DNA of 6,058 nucleotides from an uncultured Desulfobulbaceae bacterium (GTDB lineage: Bacteria > Desulfobacterota > Desulfobulbia > Desulfobulbales > BM004), in contig CAMYJP010000273.1 of assembly GCA_947258675.1 (NCBI GenBank), positions 1-6,058 of the forward strand. Reading direction: 5' to 3'. Each line of letters starts with the position of its first letter. The first letter of the stretch is position 1. The translations under genes were made by a program, and so were the position numbers. A model generated the notes under the pieces. The model ran no database searches, was not told the origin of the DNA, and saw only the letters and a list, made by a program, of their open reading frames with translations. Shown here in pieces: positions 1 to 6,017 of the stretch.

Positions 1-31
1 TGATTCTTCCGTTGCAAAACTAATTAATAAC

Positions 32-37
32 AGGAGG
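32..37 (+). promoter_or_regulatory. Shine-Dalgarno of infC, fixing an ATT start
   Basis: An AGGAGG hexamer lies 6 nt upstream of an ATT codon at 44-46 that is in frame with the IF3 coding sequence. It is the best ribosome-binding site in the window. The first ATG/GTG/TTG-type start downstream, TTG at 83, has no comparable site at a suitable distance. An in-frame TAG at 38-40 rules out any start further upstream. The site therefore points to ATT as the start. Confidence 0.75.
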
Positions 38-43
38 TAGGAC

Positions 44-589
44 ATTAAGAAAAGAGGAAAAAAACCAGTAGCCAAGCTAGAATTGAAAGTAAAGCTTAAT
101 GAAGAGATACGGCACAAAGAAGTCCGCCTTATAGGCGCTGATGGTGAAAAACTTGGAATAATGACTTCGAACGAGGCTTTAAATGTCGCAGATGAGCAAG
201 GACTGGATTTAGTTGAGGTTTCAGAAAATGCCTCTCCGCCGGTATGCCGGGTAATGAACTACGATAAGTACCGGTACGAGCAGAGAAAAAAAATGGCAGA
301 AGCCAAAAAGAAACAAACTGTTATTGAGGTAAAGGAAATTAAATTTCGCCCCAAAACAGAAGAGCATGATCTAAACTTCAAAATAAAAAATATAAAAAAA
401 TTTCTTGCCAACAAAAATAAAGTCAAAATTACTCTACGATTTCGAGGACGAGAAATTGTTTATGCCCAAAGTCAGGGTATAGAAGTATTAAAAAAAATAG
501 GCGAAGCTTTGGAGGACGACGGAATTATAGTGCAGCAACCGCAGATGGAAGGACGGCAAATGGTGATGTTTGTTGCTCCAAAAAGTTGA
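44..589 (+). CDS. infC: Translation initiation factor IF-3 (ATT start)
   Basis: IF3 binds the 30S subunit, prevents premature 50S joining and proofreads start codon and initiator tRNA. From ATT at 44 the protein is 181 residues, the usual IF3 length. From TTG at 83 it would be 168 and lose a basic N-terminus (IKKRGKKPVAKLE). The N-terminal domain starts around LNEEIR (18-23) and carries PPVCRVMNYDKYRYE at about 65-79. A lysine-rich linker follows (about 80-92), then the C-terminal domain from about EIKFRP (98-103) to GRQMVMFVAP (170-179). The N-terminal extension is seen in the frame; its translation is inferred from the strong Shine-Dalgarno at 32-37. AUU-type starts are known in infC of other bacteria, where IF3 discriminates against its own start codon and so autoregulates. 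It is the first gene of the visible operon, 150 bp before rpmI. Identity is certain; the start is likely. Confidence 0.96.
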   Translation: MKKRGKKPVAKLELKVKLNEEIRHKEVRLIGADGEKLGIMTSNEALNVADEQGLDLVEVSENASPPVCRVMNYDKYRYEQRKKMAEAKKKQTVIEVKEIKFRPKTEEHDLNFKIKNIKKFLANKNKVKITLRFRGREIVYAQSQGIEVLKKIGEALEDDGIIVQQPQMEGRQMVMFVAPKS

Positions 590-739
590 TATCCAAACCC
601 AAAAATTCCTGAAAGATACTACTTCCATAGCAACCGATATGTCTTTTTTATCCGATTTCATAATCGATTAGATACGTACCAATTTATTAAATTTAAAAAT
701 AATTATAGATAGATTTGCCAATAGAAGGAGTTATACACA

Positions 740-937
740 ATGCCAAAAATGAAGACAAACAGAGGCGCTGCAAAACGGTTCAAAACAACCGGTACCGGTA
801 AAATTGTTCGCAGTAAAGCCTACAGCAGCCATATTCTGACCAAAAAATCAACAAAGAGAAAACGCAATCTACGAAAATCAGGACTTGTGGATGAAACAAA
901 TCTGAAAAGGATTAAACAGATTCTGCCATACATGTAA
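740..937 (+). CDS. rpmI: 50S ribosomal protein L35
   Basis: L35 is a small basic protein of the large ribosomal subunit. The 65-residue product has the usual family length. It shows the hallmark N-terminus [15 protein letters not shown] (1-15), then TGTGKI (17-22) and [15 protein letters not shown] (31-45), all strongly basic and rRNA-binding. AAGGAG at 725-730 sits 9 nt before the ATG and supports this start. It lies between infC and rplT, the classic order. In E. coli, L20 represses translation of rpmI-rplT through an RNA structure in the infC-rpmI region. The 150-bp spacer upstream (590-739) leaves room for such an element, but I could not identify an L20 operator in it. Confidence 0.97.
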   Translation: MPKMKTNRGAAKRFKTTGTGKIVRSKAYSSHILTKKSTKRKRNLRKSGLVDETNLKRIKQILPYM

Positions 938-991
938 ACCAACCCGACCTGGATCTTAGCGAGGTTAGTGGATGTTTAACAACCGTATAAA

Positions 992-1018
992 GTGATATCA
1001 TAAATAATCTGACATCAC
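992..1018 (+). promoter_or_regulatory. AU-rich stem-loop with U-rich tail between rpmI and rplT
   Basis: GTGATATCA (992-1000) can pair with TGACATCAC (1010-1018): 8 of 9 positions pair, with one A/C mismatch, around a 9-nt loop. A T-rich stretch containing TTTCTTTTGTTATTTT follows (1020-1035). The 187-bp spacer from 938 to 1124 is long for two ribosomal-protein genes normally close together. The hairpin could act as a weak attenuator, an RNA-processing site or part of an L20 control region. It is AT-rich and lacks a clean U-run, so a strong terminator is unlikely, and function is inference only. Confidence 0.3.
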
Positions 1019-1124
1019 GTTTCTTTTGTTATTTTGAATTCTCATCAGCCGGGCAATTGAAATATTCCGGATTATTTTATCAATTAAAAATATTAGTAGT
1101 CACAAGACAATAAGGAGCTAAAAA

Positions 1125-1475
1125 ATGCCAAGAGTAACCCGCGGATTTAAGGCACGCCGCAGAAGAAAAAAAGTATTAAAACTTGCCAAGGGATTCAGAG
1201 GAGGCCGTAACAGTCTGTATCGCACAGCCACAGAAGCTGTAGATCGTGCCCTCTGCTATGCATATCGTGATCGCCGCACTAAAAAACGTGATTTTAGAAG
1301 GTTATGGATTGTCCGCATTGGTGCCGCAGCAAAACTGAATGGGATCAGTTACAGTAAACTCATCGGCGGCCTTAAAAAGGCTAACATTGAGTTGGACCGC
1401 AAAGTCCTCGCCAATATGGCAATTATGGATCCTGCCAGCTTCACACAAATTACCAAACTTGCTTCAGAGCAATAG
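1125..1475 (+). CDS. rplT: 50S ribosomal protein L20
   Basis: L20 binds 23S rRNA early in 50S assembly and, in other bacteria, also represses its own operon. The 116-residue product has the typical length. The long basic N-terminal arm [16 protein letters not shown] (1-16) leads into [16 protein letters not shown] (20-35), and the globular part contains [19 protein letters not shown] (47-65) and [15 protein letters not shown] (72-86). AAGGAG at 1112-1117 is 7 nt before the ATG. It follows rpmI after an unusually long 187-bp spacer that holds a possible stem-loop, and precedes pheS by 35 bp. Nothing in the protein looks abnormal. Confidence 0.97.
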   Translation: MPRVTRGFKARRRRKKVLKLAKGFRGGRNSLYRTATEAVDRALCYAYRDRRTKKRDFRRLWIVRIGAAAKLNGISYSKLIGGLKKANIELDRKVLANMAIMDPASFTQITKLASEQ

Positions 1476-1510
1476 CCCTGAACGATTTTTCATAGTTACA
1501 GTAGAATATC

Positions 1511-2518
1511 ATGGAGGCAGAACTAAATCAGCTGCAGGCAGATGCAACAAAAGAGCTGGAAGAGATAACCCAGAAGAGCGATCTGGAAGCTTTTAGAATT
1601 AAATATCTCGGGCGAAAAGGTTTATTTACCGGAGTTCTCCGCAATCTAGGCCAGGCTTCACCAGAAGACAGGCCTCGTCTTGGTCAGCTTGCCAACACTA
1701 TTAAAAAAGAACTGGAAGCCAAGTTCTCCGACAAAAAGGGGCTTCTTTCTGCTGTTTCCCATGATGGTTCACCCCAAATTGATTTAAGCCTTCCTGGCCG
1801 TACAATCCCTTTCGGAAAACTTCATCCTGTCACCCAGGTAATGAATGAGGTGTGTGAAATTTTTGTTGGCTTGGGTTTCGCTGTTGCTGAAGGGCCTGAT
1901 GTTGAGCTCGATTATTACAATTTTGAAGCCCTGAACATCCCCAAGCATCATCCAGCCAGGGACATGCATGATACTTTTTACATCAGCGATAATCTTTTAC
2001 TTCGCACCCATACTTCTCCCATGCAGATACGCGCCATGGAGCAACAAAAACCCCCGCTAAGGATAATTGCTCCAGGCAAAGTATATCGCTGTGACTCAGA
2101 TATTACCCATACTCCAATGTTTCATCAGGTTGAGGGATTTCTTGTTGATCATGATGTTTCATTTGCAGATTTGAAAGGTGTTTTAGCTGTTTTTTGCCAA
2201 AAAATGTTTGCAGAAAATATCAGTCTTCGTTTCAGACCAAGTTTTTTCCCTTTTACAGAACCAAGTGCTGAAGTGGATATCGGTTGCGTCATCTGCAACG
2301 GATCAGGCTGCAGAGTCTGCAAACAAACGGGCTGGCTTGAGATTTTGGGAGCAGGACTAATTGATCCTGAAGTATTTAAAATGGTGGGTTATGATCCGGA
2401 AGAATTTTCCGGTTTCGCCTTTGGACTCGGCATAGAACGAATAGCTATGCTTAAATATGGCATTGATGATATCCGTTTGTTCTATGAGAATGATCTGCGC
2501 TTTCTATCCCAGTTTTAA
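1511..2518 (+). CDS. pheS: Phenylalanine--tRNA ligase alpha subunit
   Basis: This is the catalytic alpha chain of the alpha2beta2 class II synthetase that charges tRNA-Phe. The 335-residue product has a normal length. An N-terminal helical region of about 85 residues, which in this family forms the tRNA-binding coiled coil, precedes the catalytic core. The core shows HPARDMHDTFY (147-157), motif 2 as VYRCDSDITHTPMFHQVEG (191-209), the Phe-pocket segment FRPSFFPFTEPS (241-252) and motif 3 as GFAFGLGIER (301-310). A four-cysteine cluster CVIC-NGSG-CRVC (C259, C262, C267, C270) precedes GWLEILGAG and is common in bacterial PheS. The ATG at 1511 has no clear Shine-Dalgarno; it is chosen because the sequence after it matches a standard PheS N-terminus. 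pheT starts 18 bp after the stop, consistent with co-production of the two subunits. Confidence 0.97.
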   Translation: MEAELNQLQADATKELEEITQKSDLEAFRIKYLGRKGLFTGVLRNLGQASPEDRPRLGQLANTIKKELEAKFSDKKGLLSAVSHDGSPQIDLSLPGRTIPFGKLHPVTQVMNEVCEIFVGLGFAVAEGPDVELDYYNFEALNIPKHHPARDMHDTFYISDNLLLRTHTSPMQIRAMEQQKPPLRIIAPGKVYRCDSDITHTPMFHQVEGFLVDHDVSFADLKGVLAVFCQKMFAENISLRFRPSFFPFTEPSAEVDIGCVICNGSGCRVCKQTGWLEILGAGLIDPEVFKMVGYDPEEFSGFAFGLGIERIAMLKYGIDDIRLFYENDLRFLSQF

Positions 2519-2536
2519 AATGTAAAATAACACATT

Positions 2537-3718
2537 ATGAAATTTACCCTTAACTGGCTGAAGGAATATATCAATATAGATATCTCAGCACAGCTATTGG
2601 CCGATAAATTGACCATGCTGGGCCTGGAGGTGGATAGTGTTGATGATCTGTGCAACAATATTGATGATATAAAGGTTTGCCGCATAAAAACTGTAATACC
2701 CCATCCTGATGCAGATAAGCTCACTCTCTGTGATGTTGACGTAGGTGAATTTACCAGAAGGGTAGTCTGTGGTGCCCCTAATGCCAGAGATGGAATGATA
2801 ACCGCGATTGCTTTACCGGGCACCGTCCTCCCATCCGGTGTTTTGGTTAAAGAAGCCAAAATACGCGGCCAGGAATCCGCAGGTATGCTCTGTTCGGAAA
2901 AAGAGCTTGGCATCAGTGAAGATCACACAGGCATCATGGATCTTCCTGACACCTTAACACCAGGTTCGCCTCTGGTTCAGGCTTTACAGTTGACTGACAC
3001 CCTCATAGAGGTAGATCTCACCCCGAACAGGCCTGATTGTGCAAGCGTAATAGGTGTTGCCAGAGAAGTTGCCGGATTTACCGGACAAAAAATAAAACTA
3101 CCTATTCAGGAACCTTTACTGGAGCTTGATGGATCAAACCAATCGTTTGCTGTAGAAATTGAGGCACCTGAAGATTGCCCTCGGTATGCTGCCAGGCTTT
3201 TAAAAAATGTCAAGATAGGGCCATCACCCTGGTGGCTCAAAAAAAGACTTCTAGATATAGGGTTGCGACCAATAAATAACATCGTGGATATTACCAATCT
3301 AGTCATGATGGAGTTCGGTCAACCCCTACATGCCTTTGATTACAAAAAGATTGCCGGCCCAAAAATTATTGTTCGCAAAGCTGTTGACGGTGAAACTTTC
3401 ACAACCCTAGACGAAACAGAACATACACTCGATTCTGAGACCCTCCTGATCTGCGATGCTGAAAAACCGGTTGCCATTGCCGGTGTTATGGGCGGGATGA
3501 ATTCAGAAGTAAGTGCCACAACCATAGATGTTCTGCTGGAAAGTGCCTGCTTCAATCCCATTAATATCCGCCGTACTGCACGGCAACTTAATATGGCAAC
3601 TGATGCATCGTATCGCTTTGAAAGGGGTACGGACATAGAAGGTGTTCCCAAGGCCATGGAAAGGGCCGTGAATCTAATGGCAGAATTTCGTATCGCTTTG
3701 AAAGAGGAACGGACATAG
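2537..3718 (+). CDS. pheT: Phenylalanine--tRNA ligase beta subunit, N-terminal part (frame broken by an 80-bp duplication)
   Basis: This is the N-terminal 383 codons of PheT, the subunit that binds tRNA and edits Tyr-tRNA-Phe. A tRNA-binding OB fold (about 40-150) contains HPDADKL (56-62) and CGAPN (78-82). LTPNRPDCASVIGVARE (161-177) follows, then the B3/B4 editing region (about 210-385) with RPINNIVDITN (244-254), GQPLHAFD (261-268) and GVMGG (316-320). The frame is correct up to 3685. It then enters the second copy of an 80-bp direct repeat out of frame, adds FRIALKEERT and stops at TAG 3716-3718. The 80-bp insertion (26 codons plus 2 nt) causes the shift. Joining 2537-3607 to 3688-5067 gives a normal 816-residue PheT. 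PheT is essential and this is the only copy seen, so an intact gene is expected in the cell. The ATG at 2537 lacks an evident Shine-Dalgarno. The identity is certain; the break is probably an assembly artefact. Confidence 0.93.
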   Translation: MKFTLNWLKEYINIDISAQLLADKLTMLGLEVDSVDDLCNNIDDIKVCRIKTVIPHPDADKLTLCDVDVGEFTRRVVCGAPNARDGMITAIALPGTVLPSGVLVKEAKIRGQESAGMLCSEKELGISEDHTGIMDLPDTLTPGSPLVQALQLTDTLIEVDLTPNRPDCASVIGVAREVAGFTGQKIKLPIQEPLLELDGSNQSFAVEIEAPEDCPRYAARLLKNVKIGPSPWWLKKRLLDIGLRPINNIVDITNLVMMEFGQPLHAFDYKKIAGPKIIVRKAVDGETFTTLDETEHTLDSETLLICDAEKPVAIAGVMGGMNSEVSATTIDVLLESACFNPINIRRTARQLNMATDASYRFERGTDIEGVPKAMERAVNLMAEFRIALKEERT

Positions 3719-3767
3719 AAGGTGTTCCCAAAGCCATGGAGAGGGCGGTCAATCTTATGGCAGAATT
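3608..3767 (+). repeat. 80-bp imperfect direct tandem repeat inside pheT
   Basis: Copy 1 (3608-3687) and copy 2 (3688-3767) abut exactly, with no indels and 73 of 80 bases identical. Both encode the same segment in the correct frame, SYRFERGTDIEG through VNLMAE. The differing pairs are 3625/3705, 3628/3708, 3652/3732, 3661/3741, 3667/3747, 3670/3750 and 3676/3756. Every one falls at a third codon position and is synonymous (Arg, Gly, Lys, Glu, Ala, Val, Leu). A replication-slippage duplication would start identical and then accumulate changes without respect to codon position. The pattern instead indicates two alleles from different lineages placed end to end. Confidence 0.97.
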
Positions 3768-5067
3768 GGCTGGTGCAGAAATTGTTAATGGCGGAATTGA
3801 TAAGTATGTCATCAGAAGGGAAACTCCTGCTATCAAACTCAGACCTGCTCGAACCGGCAAATTACTTGGCATGGAACTGACAGCTGAACAGATTGCGAAC
3901 ACCCTCGAAGCCATTGAAATGAAGGTAGTGGTTGAAGATTCGGAATTATTAACAGTGTATCCGCCAAGTTTCCGGGTAGATATTGAAAGAGAGGTTGATC
4001 TGGTTGAGGAAGTTGCCCGCCTTATTGGATTTAATGAAATGCCATCAGCCCTACCTAAAATCCCAATGAGCTTCCCTGAACAGGATAAATTCCGCACGAT
4101 TCAACAACAACTTTCGTCAATCATGACCTCTCTGTCGTTTTACGAATCAATTAACTACAGTTTCACCACCGAACGGAATTTTGAACTTCTTGGGCTCCCT
4201 GAAAACCATGCTTTAAGACAAACTGTTCACCTTAGAAATCCTCTAACTGAGGATCAGAACATAATGCGCACTACGCTGCTTCCCGGTCTGCTTGAAAATA
4301 TTCAAAGAAATGTGAACCGCCAGAATTATGACATACGATTGTTTGAGATTGGCAAAATATTCATTCCACATACAGACGATTCTTCCTCTGAGCAACCCAA
4401 AGAACCTACCCATTTAACTGGTGTTTTGTCCGGACGAAGGCTGCCTAACGCGCCTATGCTGTATTTTGGATCATTATACTCAGATTTCTATGATATTAAG
4501 GGCACTGTAAAGACTATAATAAACGAATTACGCATGCCTGAATTAATCTTTGAAAAATTATCCGATGCTGAAACCCAGCTTGGATATGTGCAGCAGGAAG
4601 AATCTCTTATAATAAAATCTGGTAAAATTGTTATTGGAATTTTAGGCAAAATTCATCCATCTATTCTTAAATCTTTTGGAATTAAACAGGATGTATTTTT
4701 CTTTGACATAGAAATTGACAGCCTTATTGACCAGGAAGAAGTTCCAAAAACCTTTAGATCACTGCCAAGGTTTCCAGCAGTTAAATGGGATATTGCTGTT
4801 CTGGTTCCGGAGGACACCGGAGTGGGAGATATGCTGAATGCCATTAATGGGTCTGATGAGCAACTGGTTGAAAATGTCGAAATTTTTGATATATATCGTG
4901 GAAAACCAATAGAGAAAGGGTATAAAAGTATTGCAATATCTGTAACGTATCGCAGTGAGGAACAGACCTTAGATGATAAAACAGTAGAAAAGGTACACCA
5001 AAAAATACTCAAAATGATTAACACTAAATTTAATGCACGATTGCGTGAGGTACACGAAGGAAAATGA
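3736..5067 (+). CDS. pheT: Phenylalanine--tRNA ligase beta subunit, C-terminal part
   Basis: This ORF is residues 374-816 of the reconstructed PheT. Its ATG is an internal Met codon inside repeat copy 2, so it is probably not a real start; AAGG at 3719-3722 is 13 nt away, a poor ribosome site. The correct frame is open from 3688. In ORF numbering, a B5 domain (about 27-103) has its metal-ligand pattern at D82, D88, E91 and E92 within RVDIEREVDLVEEVAR. A synthetase-like core (about 120-325) includes NPLTEDQNIMRTTLLPGLL (168-186). An FDX-ACB anticodon-binding domain (about 343-436) runs from SLPRFPAVKWDIAVL to KFNARLR. The break with the upstream part falls near the boundary between the B3/B4 and B5 domains. 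The stop overlaps the start of the IHF gene (ATGA, 5064-5067). A real split beta subunit is possible but less likely than an assembly error, given the synonymous-only differences between the repeat copies. Confidence 0.93.
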   Translation: MERAVNLMAELAGAEIVNGGIDKYVIRRETPAIKLRPARTGKLLGMELTAEQIANTLEAIEMKVVVEDSELLTVYPPSFRVDIEREVDLVEEVARLIGFNEMPSALPKIPMSFPEQDKFRTIQQQLSSIMTSLSFYESINYSFTTERNFELLGLPENHALRQTVHLRNPLTEDQNIMRTTLLPGLLENIQRNVNRQNYDIRLFEIGKIFIPHTDDSSSEQPKEPTHLTGVLSGRRLPNAPMLYFGSLYSDFYDIKGTVKTIINELRMPELIFEKLSDAETQLGYVQQEESLIIKSGKIVIGILGKIHPSILKSFGIKQDVFFFDIEIDSLIDQEEVPKTFRSLPRFPAVKWDIAVLVPEDTGVGDMLNAINGSDEQLVENVEIFDIYRGKPIEKGYKSIAISVTYRSEEQTLDDKTVEKVHQKILKMINTKFNARLREVHEGK

Positions 5068-5357
5068 AACGATCAAATGTTACCAGAAAAGACCTGGCTA
5101 AGGCGATTAATGAAAAAATGGGGTTCTCCCAGCGAAGCTCCGACAACATGGTAAAAACTATTTTCGCTACCATGAAAGAAACACTGACCAGAGGTGAATC
5201 TATAAAACTGGTGAATTTTGGAACCTTGACGGTGAGAGAAAAAACACCTAGAATAGGACGTAATCCCCGCACTGGCGAGACTATGGAAATATCAGAAAGA
5301 AAAATGGTAAATTTTAAACCAAGTAAAGGATTGCGGGAAAAGATAAACAAAGCCTAG
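5064..5357 (+). CDS. ihfA: Integration host factor alpha subunit / HU-family DNA-binding protein
   Basis: The 97-residue product belongs to the HU/IHF family of small dimeric DNA-bending nucleoid proteins. It shows an N-terminal helical part (about 4-45), IKLVNFGTLTVRE (47-59) and the beta-arm GRNPRTGE (65-72), with Pro68 at the position that intercalates between base pairs at the DNA kink. It ends VNFKPSKGLREKI. Its place directly behind pheT, overlapping by ATGA, is the standard proteobacterial ihfA context and is the main reason to prefer IHF-alpha over HU. The overlap suggests translational coupling. GAAGGA at 5056-5061 is only 2 nt from the ATG, so ribosomes ending pheT may supply initiation. 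IHF-alpha would need an IHF-beta partner encoded elsewhere. The family is certain; the alpha assignment is likely. Confidence 0.9.
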   Translation: MKRSNVTRKDLAKAINEKMGFSQRSSDNMVKTIFATMKETLTRGESIKLVNFGTLTVREKTPRIGRNPRTGETMEISERKMVNFKPSKGLREKINKA

Positions 5358-5361
5358 ATAC

Positions 5362-5805
5362 GTGAAAAATAGTTCATACGGAAGTTCACAGGTTGGAGCA
5401 CTGGAATCATCTGAAAAATCCGTATTAGCATCTGGAGTTCAAGATATTCCTGATAAGCTCTACTTTAAAATCGGTGAAGTAAGCGCGATCACCGGCATAG
5501 AACCCCATGTCTTACGTTACTGGGAATCAGAAATAAAAAAAATTAAACCGCAAAGGGCATCTTCAAAACAGCGCCTTTACCGCCGTGAAGATATTGCCAC
5601 CATACTCAAAGTCAAACAATTAGTTCAAATAGACAGGTTTACACTTGTCGGTGCGCGCAAATATCTTGCTGCCCAAAAGAAGATTATAAAAAAAAGGAAG
5701 GAAAGTCCTTTAGTAAAGCCAGATTTACCAAATTCCAAACTTCAGGATTTCTGTAAAGAAATTAAAGAGAACCTTGAAGAAATAAAAAGAATGCTTGAGG
5801 TTTGA
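5362..5805 (+). CDS. Small MerR-family transcriptional regulator
   Basis: The 147-residue product has a MerR-type winged helix. The recognition region is LYFKIGEVSAITGIEPHVLRYWE (33-55), the wing includes IKPQRASSKQRLYRREDI (61-78), and the helices LVQIDRFTLVGARKYL (87-102) complete the DNA-binding domain. A lysine-rich stretch (107-113) and a charged helix at about 125-147 follow. That helix could be the dimerising coiled coil. There is no effector-binding domain and no metal-binding cysteine pattern (only C131), so inducer and targets cannot be guessed. The first 30 residues are low in complexity and outside the domain. GTG at 5362 is 4 bp after the ihfA-like stop and has no clear Shine-Dalgarno, so the exact start is uncertain. 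Translation probably depends on coupling to the upstream gene. A MerR gene in this place is, from memory, common in Desulfobacterota-type genomes. Confidence 0.85.
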   Translation: MKNSSYGSSQVGALESSEKSVLASGVQDIPDKLYFKIGEVSAITGIEPHVLRYWESEIKKIKPQRASSKQRLYRREDIATILKVKQLVQIDRFTLVGARKYLAAQKKIIKKRKESPLVKPDLPNSKLQDFCKEIKENLEEIKRMLEV

Positions 5806-5862
5806 AAAGCTGTAGTTCAACTTTGCATTTTTTTAAAAGAATATAAGAAATTATATTAAAGT

Positions 5863-5939
5863 CGGGACGTAGCGCAGCCTGGTAGCGCACCTGAATGGGG
5901 TTCAGGGGGCCGGAGGTTCAAATCCTCTCGTCCCGACCA
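5863..5939 (+). tRNA. tRNA-Pro, anticodon GGG
   Basis: A full cloverleaf folds by eye. The acceptor CGGGACG (5863-5869) pairs with CGTCCCG (5929-5935). The D stem GCGC (5872-5875) pairs with 5885-5888. The anticodon stem CCTGA (5890-5894) pairs with TCAGG (5902-5906) around the loop ATGGGGT, giving anticodon GGG at 5897-5899, which reads CCC and CCU. There is a 5-nt variable loop, and the T stem GGAGG pairs with CCTCT (one G-U) around TTCAAAT. Discriminator A and an encoded CCA end the gene. The C1-G72 pair is a hallmark of bacterial tRNA-Pro. The gene lies 57 bp after the MerR gene. The AT-rich spacer has TATA-like stretches but no convincing -35 partner, so it may be read from the operon or from its own weak promoter. 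Confidence 0.97.
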
Positions 5940-5947
5940 GTAATTTC

Positions 5948-5982
5948 AAGGGGTTAGCTCATATAGGTTAACCCCTTTTTTT
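5948..5982 (+). terminator. Rho-independent terminator after tRNA-Pro
   Basis: AAGGGGTTAGC (5948-5958) pairs with GGTTAACCCCTT (from 5967 to 5977): 11 bp including four G-C pairs in a row and one G-U, around an 8-nt loop. Seven Ts follow at 5976-5982. It begins 8 nt after the tRNA CCA end and is a textbook intrinsic terminator for the tRNA and any operon read-through. Confidence 0.93.
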
Positions 5983-5998
5983 GCGCCTTTGGTACACC

Positions 5999-6017
5999 GT
6001 CTACCAATTGTCTACCA
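5999..6017. repeat. Short direct repeat GTCTACCA, 11-bp spacing, beyond the tRNA terminator
   Basis: GTCTACCA occurs at 5999-6006 and again at 6010-6017, and a related TACACC lies just before (5993-5998). The repeats sit about 60 bp after the tRNA gene. Short spaced repeats of this kind can be integrase arm sites where an element has entered a tRNA gene. No integrase can be seen: the minus strand shows only an open stretch of about 14 codons from the window edge to a TAG at 6014-6012. The repeat is real; its function is unknown. Confidence 0.4.

Noticed and set aside
1..43. Possible 3' end of an upstream gene such as thrS, which often precedes infC
   Set aside because: Only 43 bp are visible. 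A TGA at 1-3 could be a stop codon but nothing identifies the gene.
679..711. AT-rich stretch with a TATAGAT -10-like sequence before rpmI
   Set aside because: No acceptable -35 element; a match is expected by chance in such AT-rich sequence.
1476..1510. Phe-rich leader peptide or attenuator before pheS, as in E. coli
   Set aside because: The 35-bp spacer has no leader ORF with Phe codons and no terminator hairpin.
1339..1596. 85-codon + strand ORF overlapping the end of rplT and the start of pheS
   Set aside because: It lies in another frame over two well-recognised genes and has no family resemblance or ribosome site.
3588..4097. 169-codon minus-strand ORF opposite pheT, the longest of several antisense ORFs in pheS, pheT and ihfA
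   Set aside because: It is serine-rich, low-complexity antisense of a coding region. Part of its length comes from the 80-bp duplication, and it contains the resulting repeated peptide ALGTPSMSVPLSKRY.
5806..5834. Weak hairpin (5806-5812 with 5818-5824, one mismatch) followed by seven Ts, as an operon terminator before the tRNA
   Set aside because: The stem is short and AT-rich with a C/A mismatch. The strong terminator after the tRNA is a much better end point.
5842..5857. TATA-like stretches upstream of tRNA-Pro as a promoter
   Set aside because: The DNA is AT-rich throughout and no -35-like hexamer lies at 16-18 bp spacing.
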